NCBI GenBank assembly: GCA_905250075.1
Contig: CAJNOP010000079.1
Span: 208,028 to 272,027 of the forward strand
Source: Rotaria sp. Silwood1
Lineage: Eukaryota > Rotifera > Eurotatoria > Philodinida > Philodinidae
Length of the DNA stretch: 64,000 bases
Direction: 5' to 3'
Made by a program: the position numbers and the translations under genes. Positions 32,870-43,003 of the stretch are shown here, in pieces (position 1 is the stretch's first letter; each line of letters starts with the position of its first letter). Below the pieces are notes generated by a model, which did no database searches, was not told the origin of the DNA, and worked only from the letters and a program-made list of their open reading frames with translations.

Positions 32870-34708
32870 TCACACACGTCGCAAACGAAAAAATTGGCCA
32901 AGATGATCATTTTTTCTTTCGTAGAATTCGCTCCATACAAATATATCATTATAAAAAGGTGAAGATCCAAGATCTGTTAAATGCATTGTTTTCAGTCTCC
33001 TTTGGACGTACTTATTAACATAGAATTCTAAGGAGAACTCTGAAGTTACTGTGAAAAGACTATATGCGGAGACGAAAGGACAGTGATACACCAATCTAAG
33101 ACCCATACGAAATTTCTGGTTCAGTATTTGTTTCTGCGATTCTGGTAACAGAGGATAGAAGGGAAATAACCAAACCAGGTGAGGAAATGTATATACGAAG
33201 AAGCATTGACGAAGTACTTTAAATGATACAATTCTATCAGACAGTAACCACTTCAGCTTACCTAAAGATCTTTGAATATTCGCGATACATTTATCGACAG
33301 TAGGTTTCAAGGATAACTTATCCGTCCATGTGAACCCTAAGCACTTGAATTCTCTGAATAACTCGATTTGTTCCCCGTTCATTGTTACATTTATTATAGG
33401 TCTTTTTACTTGTGTATGAAATAGTTGTGCTACTGTTTTAGTCACATTTATTGGTTGCTTCCATTTCTTCGAGTATGCGTATATTTCATCACAGATTCGA
33501 GTACTTTCTTTCTCTATATATTGAATCATTTGAGCTAGTTCCTTCAGAATAGGTGGCTTAATTAAAACACTCGGATCGTCTGCGAAAAGTTAACAAGAAT
33601 GTGCTCCTAAACAGCTTATTAAATCGCAGTGAAAAACTATGAACAAGTATGGACTTAAACTACTACCTTGAGGAAGTCCTATACTTATATTGAACATTGT
33701 TGACGTTTTTTCACCAAACGCAACATAGGCCCTCCTATCTTTTAACCAGCTTTCGATTATTTTCAATAACTCGATCGGCATACCAAAACTCAATAATTTC
33801 ACTAACAGAGCTGCATGCCAAACACGATCATATACCTTCTGATAGTCTACATAGAACGCGAGTGTAGGTACATTGGCTGCCATGTTGTTTCTAATCTCTT
33901 GATAGATTGATAGTACTCGAGTAGGAAGTAGACATTTTGGCCGAAATCCTGATTGCTCTATAGAAACTAATTGATTACTTTGTGCCCATTCTCTGACTCT
34001 TAGAAGCAAAACTTTTTCAAAGAGTTTTGAATGTATTGCTAACAGAGAGATTGGACGAGTTTGATCGCACTTGGGAGCACCTGATTTCAGTTTGTTTAAG
34101 GTTACGATCTTTGCTACTTTTAATTCATCAGGATATCTACATTCATTCAACCAAATATTAAAGCAATTGGTCAGACATTCTATATAGCTCGGAGGCAGTT
34201 TTTTAATCATAAAATTTGACACTTGGTTAAAACCACTTGATTTTTTGGGTTTTAATGTCTTTATTAATCTTCTAATTTCTCCAACACTAGTAGCTCTCAC
34301 TGGTTTGTTACTATTGGATAATTTAGTTAACAGTTCTTTATATTCCGACTCTACTTCAGCGTCATGTGCATCAACAGGGTCTACTAAAGGTGCTCGAAAT
34401 TGATCACAATAATGTCGTCTTAGTTCTTCTGTTATTTTTTGATGTGTCGATAGTACTCTGCTATTTGTTGCTAATTTATAGAATGGCAGTGATCTTGTTC
34501 TATATATACGAGATAGGTGCCTCCAATATGCTTGATCTTTGTTAGCATGAGTTGACTGGATGTCTGACAAAAAACTTTGCCATCGATCTGCTTTATATTT
34601 ACTTATCAAATTCTTTGATTCTTTAGTCATAACACGCAATAAAACTCTTGTTTCTGCGCATAATATTCCTTTTTGTCTAAGGTGGTAGTATTTGTTTCTT
34701 ATTTTTCT
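32870..34708 (-). pseudogene. Non-LTR retrotransposon reverse transcriptase, 5'-truncated
   Basis: One minus-strand frame runs from the telomere-like repeat (34709) to the stop at 32870. Reverse-transcriptase blocks appear in order: an LKPKKSSG..QVSNFMIKKLP block, RPISLLAIHSKLFEKVL, QSGFRP, catalytic block A with FYVDYQKVYDRVW, GLPQGSSLSPYLF, and block C FADD. A single in-frame TAA at 33590-33592 lies two codons before FADD, so the enzyme is cut off just before its second catalytic motif. Thumb-like sequence follows (EFKCLGFTW). No endonuclease domain is present upstream; the frame runs into TGTGGG-type repeat. Such elements copy RNA into DNA at chromosomal sites. The clade (Jockey/R1/LOA/I range) is not resolved. 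Confidence 0.85.
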
Positions 34709-34816
34709 TGTGGGTGTGGGTGTGGGTAGGTGTGGGTGTGTGGGTGTGTGGGTGTGGGTGTGGGTGTGGGGTGTGGGGTGTGGGATGTGTGGGGTGTGGG
34801 TGGGTGTGGGTGTGGT
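34709..34816. repeat. Interstitial telomere-type TGTGGG repeat
   Basis: About 108 bases of tandem TGTGGG and variants (GTGTGGGG, GTGTGTGGG) on the plus strand. TGTGGG is the repeat reported for bdelloid telomeres. It directly abuts the 5' side of the reverse-transcriptase relic, with the G-rich strand pointing away from it. All reading frames across it are repeat translations. Confidence 0.75.
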
Positions 34817-35160
34817 ACGGGTATCTGTTGATGACAATCACCCACACCCTCGAAAGATTCGTGCTTCGCAGGGCATTTCGTATTCGAAGCGAAGCTCGAA
34901 TACCATCTAATTCAATATATAGCGCTCGTTTCAGCTGGAAGTTCATTATCATGTGTAGCTAAGTTGTTATTCATTATCATCTTCTCGTGCTCTAATTCAG
35001 TGAAAAGCTATTCATATAATCCTGTTTAATTTGTTAAAACTTCAACATTTATTCAAGTTAACTTTTCAATACCCGCCCATCCATTTCCCATTATAAATAT
35101 TATATAGCTGATCTTAAATAGTTTATCCCGGATAAAGGCGAATTTAACATACTAAGTGCA
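34817..35160. other. Spacer right of telomere-like block
   Basis: It contains a short inverted CACCCACACCC piece at 34842-34852 and a GCTTCGCAGGGC / tcgaagcgaag hairpin-like patch (34860-34890). No gene. Confidence 0.4.
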
Positions 35161-35165
35161 AACTA

Positions 35166-35280
35166 GTCGTGTCAGGTGACACCAGAGCCGAGAAGGCAAA
35201 ACAGTCGTGTCAAGTGACACCAGAGCCGAAAAGGCAAAACAGTTGTGTCAAGTGACACCAAAGCCGAGAAGGCAAATTCC
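35166..35280. repeat. Three 38-bp tandem units with GTGTCA/TGACAC palindrome
   Basis: GTGAC recurs at 35176, 35214 and 35252, a period of 38. Each unit carries gtgtca(a/g)gtgacac, an inverted repeat with 6-base arms, then ccagagccgagaaggcaaa. Related gtgaccca text appears twice further right (about 35331 and 35405). It is G+C-rich for this region. Confidence 0.8.
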
Positions 35281-38190
35281 TCGTGTTGGATGTCTTGGCA
35301 TTCAACATGTAGAGTGGATTGCGCTGTACTTGTGACCCAACGGCCTGGAGCCATGGCACATACAGCTGGTCTATCTCTTTACGTTTACATTCAAGCTGAA
35401 GTACGTGACCCAATCGGCGATTCGCCACGGCACGTCCAGCACAACTTTTTTATTTTAGGCTGGACGCTGCTGTGACTCTTCATTTATACAATGTTAGCAC
35501 TGCTGGTGAACATTTTCTTTATTATTCCACCATCGTGCCAATTTATTCTCTTAACTTACAACTACGCGTTAAAGTGCCCAAAAATGACTATAAAAGAATA
35601 TCTTTAACTTTATTTTTATTGTATTTAATTGTTTTGTTTTTTGTCACTTTGTTCTTTGGCAGTAAATACATATATGCCCAACTCGCCACTATATAAATAA
35701 CAGTCTTCTCATAGAGAGATCGACATGAACGTACAATTTTTCTTGTATATATTACTCTAATTTCAATTGAATGCCAAGTTGTATTAAGTCGCAATAATTT
35801 ATCAGAATTAGTATTGTTGTGTTTGTAAGAAGAACTTCCGATAACGCGATAGAAATTCTAGTCATAGATTTGAGAAATAAACTTTGAAAGCTTTTTTTTG
35901 AATTGAATTTGTGGCATTTTCTTGACTTATAAATGTGTGTGTTCAATTACGTCTTTTTTTTTATATTAGCTTTTTATTCTCTCATGTTCTTATAAACTTA
36001 ACACATTCTGAATAGTTAGTGTTTTATTTTTAATTTCTTTTTCTTTGTTTACAGATATTCGGGTCAATTGATATCATAGTCAAGTACTTTTGAAATAGAT
36101 CCTGTCCTTTTTGTCTGTTTTCTGTACTTGTCTTTTTTTGTGAACTCGATAGAAAAAAAAACACGACCACATATGTTAACAACTGAAAACCACTCTTATC
36201 TTTGGAGTTTTTCAAGTCTGTATTGAATTCAGATTAATGACTCTCTAATTTATTGACTTTTGAACTTCGCAGTAGCCTTTGTTCGCATTTTAGAAATAAA
36301 AAAATACGCCTCTTTTTTTATTTCTACAAATGACGTTCCTCTTTTTCTACGAACTATCGGAGGATACCAGTATGACTATCATCATCATGCTTCTTTGACA
36401 ATGAAATAACTTCTCCAATATGACTATTATCATATGTAACACTTTGATGTCTAGTTTTAATCGATGCAAAAAAATATGATACTGACTTATCACTTAATTT
36501 AGTATTTTTGTTTAAAATTTTCAAAATAATCATCTAATAACAACACTTTTTTTTTCTTCATGAAACTAAGAAGAATGGTGTTCAGAATATATCAATTGAA
36601 GGCTAACATTAAAAACTGCTCAATATCTTTGTGTCATTTAATATCATTAATAATCCATACATATAAAAAAACAACGTACTACGTCATCACATGTTGTCTT
36701 ACTCATTTCTTATCTGACAATCTATTACCCCCTGTGCTTTTGATTGATACAATGTGCAAGCTTACTTAACAGTTAAAATGATTACTTATCTTATTATTTA
36801 ATCAATTTAAATTGTAATTAACAAGAATAAAAATAATCTACGTCACATGAATCAACGATCTATCGATAAAAACAAGACGCTTATTTTTTCATCAAAGATT
36901 GTAATACAAAAGCCTATCGGATTTTTTTCTTTTGAAGTTGCTGGATTTTCTTTGAAAATCCGAATTTTTTTTCATATTATATACTCGGAAAGCATTATGA
37001 TTTTGATCATATCAATCGAAACAATTGATTTTCAGCTGTCATTTGAAAAATATCTATTCAAAATTGTGCTTGAGCAATGATCTCTTATATGAAAATGTCT
37101 GTCACTCTTAGCAATTATTTTCTAAATATAATAATAATGAAACATGCAGAGAGGATATGAGCCATCTATTAATTTTCATTCATCTCTAAACAATCTTATA
37201 TTATAGTTGTAGATTTATGTTAAAACAAGAAATTATTTTGTTTTGTTTTTTCTTGCTCTACTTTTTATTCTATTTGGTATCATAAGGTTGAAAATTTATT
37301 TTCGTGATAAATAACAATAAAAGCTATTTTTATTTCAGGAATGATCTCTTCCGAATCATTCACAATAATCTTATCATAGTTTCATGTCATTCTATTGCAA
37401 TATATTTGAGTAGTAGTCATGAAAAAGAAAATGTTGCGATGAAAAATCCTAGATAATTTTAATTCTGCTTTGTTTTCGCTTATATTTTAAAATACTCGAA
37501 TGTTTTACATACGTATATAGGACTATGCACTGCAAATTTGTTTGTTTTACACTCATCTATATAAACCCATTAATTGCATATACCAATCGAAACAGCCAAT
37601 AATAATGTAGGGTTTTTGTAATACTCATCTCTACCCAGTCAGTCAACAATAGAGAAAAAACTCGTTTTTACGCGTTGAAATGTGCGCTTTTAACGTTTTG
37701 TAACGCGTTTTCCAGCAAAAAACGACTTTTAAACGCTTGAGCAACGCATATAAACGCGTTTTTTTCACTTAAAAGACAAAATATCGCGTTTATACATGTT
37801 AGAATGTGCGCTTTTGCCGTTTTTCGAAGCGTTTTCAAGCGAAAAAAAACGTTAAAATAATGCGTTTAAACGCGTTTTTTTTCCGATCTTGACTGCCTGG
37901 GTAAGAATGAAACTTTTATCATCAACATTGATGTCAATCAGGGGCAAATAACGACCAAAATATACTATTATGATAAACATGTCCAATCAAGCAGAAACAA
38001 TCGATAAATCCCGAGACTCTTATTTTCGAGTATATATATTTAAAAAAAAGCCTAGCTATAATTTCGTAGTTTGTTGATTGAGTTATTCAATGTTATATGA
38101 ATAATACAATTAACATTATCATTTCCTTGTTTTTTTTTTGTATTATTTTTAGATCTCTATCTTCAAATTTTACAATTAAGATAAATAAAA
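35281..38190. other. 2.9 kb without a supported gene
   Basis: Apart from the small MITE at 37634-37901, only A+T-rich sequence is seen. Short frames (for example 36847-37080, 77 codons) lack splice context or recognisable motifs and are not called. Confidence 0.45.
37634..37901. mobile_element. 268-bp MITE with TA flanks and CGCGTTTT repeats
   Basis: The ends CCCAGTCAGTCAA and inverted CCCAGGCAGTCAA are flanked by TA on both sides. The interior is built of repeated AACGCGTTTT-like words in two diverged tandem halves (37665-37770 and 37775-37885). It is unusually CpG-rich for this genome. It is probably a Tc1/mariner-type MITE. Confidence 0.6.
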
Positions 38191-38967
38191 ATGAAATTAT
38201 CATTTTGTCAATGTCGAAGATGGCATAATTTACCACAGAATAAAAACAAGATTTATCAACGATTATACGCTGCCACATATCGATCATTATTATCATTATT
38301 ACCTCCAATCTGTTCTCAAGTTTTATTCAATGATAATAATATACAATCTAAATATATATCTCCAAAAGGTTTATCTGGTTGTGTTATACCGATTGGAACA
38401 TTTCCAAGCACAATTTTAGCTCTTGAGTATTTATACGAAACATATCAGCAGAAGAATATGGTATTCAATCATTTGATTTAGCACGTATTGCTTATGATGA
38501 AAAATATTTGATCACTCACATTGAATTTATAGCACATTTAAGTAATAATATACGATTAACTTTTTTTACAACTGTTGCTTTTGATAAAGATTATAAAATA
38601 TGTGGATATGATGGACAAAATACGAAATGTTGGATTAACATTAGATCCACGTACAGATGAAGAACGTCAAGCAAAAATAAATACGATATGTAATGTTACA
38701 CAAAGATTCTGTACTGGAATATTACAACAATATTCAAGTTTCAATGATTGTCAACAATTTTTAAGAACACAAATACCTTATGCTTCATATGATAGAGCAG
38801 ATGAAGGAAATGTTATTTGCCGTTTTGTTCATACATATTTTGTACCTTTATTACCATCTATACATTGTCCACATGTGGGTCCAACTGGAGGAGGAGCATG
38901 TACTGATAAAACAATCGACTTTTATTATAATCAAACAAATTTTCTGGCTTGTACTCATAAACAATAA
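38191..38967 (+). pseudogene. Frameshifted gene, cysteine-rich C-terminal family
   Basis: Starts at an ATG with MKLSFCQCRRWHNLPQ. The first frame stops at 38479-38481, but protein-like sequence continues in another frame from about 38450 (AEEYGIQSFDLARIAYDEKY ...) to about 38625, and then in a third frame (NVGLTLDPRTDEERQAK ...) to the stop at 38965-38967. Two frameshifts are needed and no 45-75-base GT..AG intron fits, so it is a broken gene of about 258 residues. The C-terminus carries HCPHVGPTGGGACTDK, a CPH-G-GGG-C motif I have seen in uncharacterised rotifer proteins. The function is unknown. If the shifts are sequencing errors it would be intact. Confidence 0.55.
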
Positions 38968-41474
38968 TAATCAAATAAAATCATGTTCTTTTTTTTTCAA
39001 TTTAAAGTTTAAATAATAAATTGATATCATTCATAAATAATTACGCGAAAACTAAGATGTATGAAGTCATAAGAAGGATGTAAAACTGATTTGGTAATTC
39101 GACTTGATAACTGTACTTCTTTATTAACTTAACATAATTTAATTTCAATATATTTATTTATCAGTTGATCAGAATTTTCTACAAAGTATTTGTTGAGAAA
39201 TAACTATGTGGAAAACAAATGTCATAGATTCATAAAAACTGAGAACAAAATTACACTATTCAAATTTCTATACGAGTCATTTTTCATCATTATATAATCA
39301 TAGAAATCACAATAGTATAAGCAATGGTCATATCATAATACAAAATAATTGAAAGTTTCAATCATCTTTAAGAAAGTACAGTTGACAGTAGTGTCTTATT
39401 ATTTTGTTTAATTTCTTTTCTTTTTCATTGTTCTGTCATGTTGTATATGTGAATTGAAACTAAGATTTTATAAATACTTTGATTTATTTTTGTTTCATTG
39501 AATGTTTTATCTTTTTTACTGAAAGTTTAAAAGAATTTATTGAGGTAAAACTTTCTAAAAATAAAAAAAAAATGTGGCTTTTTAATGAAAGTGAAGAAGT
39601 TAACATAACTAAGTTCGACCTTGCTTGAAAATCTTATAAGATAGTTTATTTATTTGTAATTCAAAAAAAGAATCTTAACAAGATGTATCTTCAATTTTAC
39701 ACAAAGAATTTGTTCTCTGAGACTTAACGAACGAGTTACGTTGCATTCTTATGTCAATTCTCACTACATGAAATAGTGAAGTGAATAAAAAATCATATTG
39801 TAGAGTGTGTTTTACTGTATCTTTTCATCATAAAGACAAATTTTACAAGTATTTATTTCATAAAGAAAATTTTAATATTCAAATAATGTGTACATGTTCT
39901 TTATTGTGTTTTCTGGATGTTTTTGTTTTTTGTTAAGAAGTAAACAGCTTCTCGTGAATTTTCAGCTACAGTACTGAGTTTCAATGAGTAGTTTCGTCAA
40001 GAATAGAAAACAAGTTATAAGCATAGTTTCTTCTTTTTGCATTACAAGAATTCTTGATAGAATAATGTAAACAAATCTTTTTATGAAGTCGGTGCTAGTA
40101 GCATATCTAGAAATACGAATGATAACAAGAAAGACAAATACAACGATCAATGACAACAGCAACTAAAAATTGATACAGAAACCGTTTCGAATTATTTCGG
40201 AGCAAAACTTTTATCGTTGACCCATTGAAAAAGATCCCTAAATATGATTCACCATCAAGTGATGATAGTACAACATCAACAATTTATTAATATGAGTTGA
40301 AGATTCTTATTTTAAATAAATATGTTCTAAAAACTCTGAATATCAGTCCTTAAAATTAGAATAACCATTATGAAAACAGTAATCTATTTCTCTGGAACTA
40401 TCATCTATACCTGATAAATCATGACAAATAATAACTATCAATTCAACATCAATATCTTTATCATAAAGACTATTATTATCAATCAAGTGATATTTCGAAA
40501 AGAATTGATGTATGAAAACAAATATGTATTCGAAAATATTTTACAATAAAGCTCGTTTAGTAATTAATTAATGTAGAGTTTCATTAAAAACTCAAACATG
40601 TGCATGTCTTGTAAGGCGATTTAACATCAGATATACACAATATCTAGATTGTTGTTTACAAATTAAACTAACTCTTTGGGATGGTGGAACGTGTTCACAT
40701 AATTGTTGATCTTGAGAGTGTGACTTATAAAATGACAAAAAAAAAAGTCATTTGTGATGAATAAACCATAAGTATTCTTTAATGTTGTTTGAAAATCATT
40801 GATGAAAATCGAGCTCTTAATTCATGATGAGAAGGACGAAAAAGAAAGACCTTGAATTCTATAAAAAGGATTCAAATCGTACAAAACTAATGAAAGTAAT
40901 GAAGAAATCTCAGTTTTCGAAAATAATCATCATAATGCAATGAAAATGATGTCAAAGTAAAGAATGAAATTTCCTACATGGAAATTCAAACAATAACCAT
41001 TGAAATGAATTGTTTTTGTTTTCTTTTTTTTTTAGTCACTGAGTTACGGCTGTGAATGTGATGTAAATAGAATAAGTACATATTCATCGTCGACTGACGA
41101 TAAATTGATCGTCGATGATTATCTATTAATCATTATCATTGAGTGATAGTTCATGTTTTTCAAATATCCTATATAAGGAATGATTTTCTTGTATAAAATC
41201 ATTCAATTCAATCGATCTATTGTATCAACAATAGATTGAATAAGTATTCTAATAAATTTTATTTTTTTTTCAGAAGGTGCAAGATACAATTATGTACATA
41301 ATTATGATATTTATACATTTACATATTACATATATATATATTCCAATCTTAAATAGGGTATGTTGTTCCTTTTTTTTTCGTATTGGGATAAAAAAGGACA
41401 GGTGGCGTTAAGGCCACTTTTCGCCCCACGATATTTTCAAGAAATAATTATATGAGTGTTACAAGATCGATATG
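38968..41474. other. Gene-free spacer
   Basis: 2.5 kb of A+T-rich sequence with no supported frame. A short coding-like remnant (VDPLKKIPKYDSPSSDD, about 40216-40285, plus) could be a gene scrap but has no splice support. A small GGCGTTAAGGCCAC inverted patch lies at about 41405. Confidence 0.4.
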
Positions 41475-41574
41475 NNNNNNNNNNNNNNNNNNNNNNNNNN
41501 NNNNNNNNNNNNNNNNNNNNNNNNNNNNNNNNNNNNNNNNNNNNNNNNNNNNNNNNNNNNNNNNNNNNNNNNNN
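41475..41574. other. Assembly gap (100 N)
   Basis: Exactly 100 N. The flanking sequence gives no hint of what is missing. Confidence 0.99.
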
Positions 41575-41879
41575 TTTTTTTTATCAAGATGAAGAAAACG
41601 AATTTATTTCCATGGATATCGAAATGAGAAAGAGGTTATGCTGATCAAAAAATCCACCTACGAATTCATTTTAATATCTGTCGACAGTTTATTATATAAC
41701 TGTTATTTATAAACACCGACAACTAAGATAAAAGAAATAGATCGAATACTTGATCAATATTCCTGTTAGATTGGATAGAAGAGAAATGTTTCAGAGGAAA
41801 ACAAACAGACTAGGTCAATGATTCTGCTGAACGGATGCCGCAGGAACCAGTAGGAAAATAAGGAAGAACTCATCGTATC

Positions 41880-42070
41880 CTGCAGGAAAACACGGGAACT
41901 CGCGGGAACATGGAAGCAGTATTCCGGCCGGAAATTTTTTGGGATTTTTTTCAATCGGTTCCTGCTGGAAAGCATAGGAAGTTGGTCGAAATTCACCGGA
42001 AAAAATCCGAAAAATTTCCGGCCGGAATACTGCTTCCATGTTCCCGCGATTTCATGTGTTTTCCTGCTGG
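41880..42070. repeat. GC-rich foldback hairpin
   Basis: The left arm (41880-41954) holds tgcaggaaaacacgggaac, gcgggaacatggaagcagt and attccggccggaaattttt. The right arm (41997-42070) is its near-perfect reverse complement, and the loop is about 42 bases. Weaker pairing of ggaaccag continues outside. The GGGAAC/TTCCCG words resemble the subterminal motif of the hAT element at 7.9-9.0 kb. Frames here are arm shadows. Confidence 0.75.
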
Positions 42071-42085
42071 AACCAGCCCGCGCTT

Positions 42086-43003
42086 GTCGACCTGTGAGAG
42101 AGAGAGACAATAAAAATAAAAACGAAAGGTGTATAGTGAAATTGTTAATATAATTTTCATAATGATAGTTCCATTGCACATCCTCATATAAATCTGAGCT
42201 AATGATTTTAATAACGAAGAGTTTCTAATCGAAATAACTGATGAAAAATTGTCTAATTATCATCTTTTTTGATGTTATCGACCTGCTTTGTTCACTTTGA
42301 AAGAGAAAGATAATCGTTATAAAATTCATTGGAAAAGTATCATTCAATCAGACAATTACTTCGTCTTTGTCTTCATCTATCATTCTTTATTTGAACTTTT
42401 GAAATGGTATGCACTGAAGTCGGAGAGTGATCATAGGTAGTGTATGATACTATTTTAAATATAAATTTGTTGTAATCAGGATGATTGACTATCTTATTGA
42501 ATACACAACGATGCGTTGAAGAAAATAATCCGTGTGAATCGATAATAATATTTTATTAAAAAAAGAAATAAGAATTTTAAAGTGAAATCAATATGAAAAG
42601 TCATTTTAATCAAATAGAGTCGATTTATAGATAAACCATCTCTGCTACTTTCCAAATATATAATCATTGAATAGATATTCATTTATTTCATATTTATCTA
42701 TTATTTAACAATATTCTTCAATTATAAAATTAATTTCTTTCTTTTTTGTTATTGTTTTTCATATTTGTTCGTATTTAACTTATCTGTTATTATTAACGAC
42801 GAAGGAGATGAGATTAGAATCACTAAGAAGTTTTATACAATTTTTAAGACGAATCTTAAAGAATATTTTTAGTTTGTTTGTTTGTTGTTATTAACTAAAA
42901 TAAAATATTTGAATAGATTGACAGATATTTATAATTAAAATAAAATAGATAAAAGAAAAAAAGAAAAGAAAAGTAAAATAAAAAATGACTAAAATGTTAA
43001 TAA
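42086..43003. other. Intergenic, 3' flank of the GPCR gene
   Basis: No gene seen; A+T-rich. A polypurine run (AAAAGAAAAGAAAAG, about 42954-42978) sits just beyond the GPCR stop. Confidence 0.45.

Noticed and set aside
34677-34962. Frames rich in Pro-Thr-His or Val-Gly-Trp
   Set aside because: Direct translations of TGTGGG telomere-type repeat on either strand.
36847-37080. 77-codon frame that could be a small protein
   Set aside because: No recognisable motif, no splice sites, Ile/Phe-rich as expected from A+T noise.
41766-42187. Frames of 137, 74, 67 and 64 codons with REF/PAG motifs
   Set aside because: Generated by the arms of the GC-rich hairpin on both strands.
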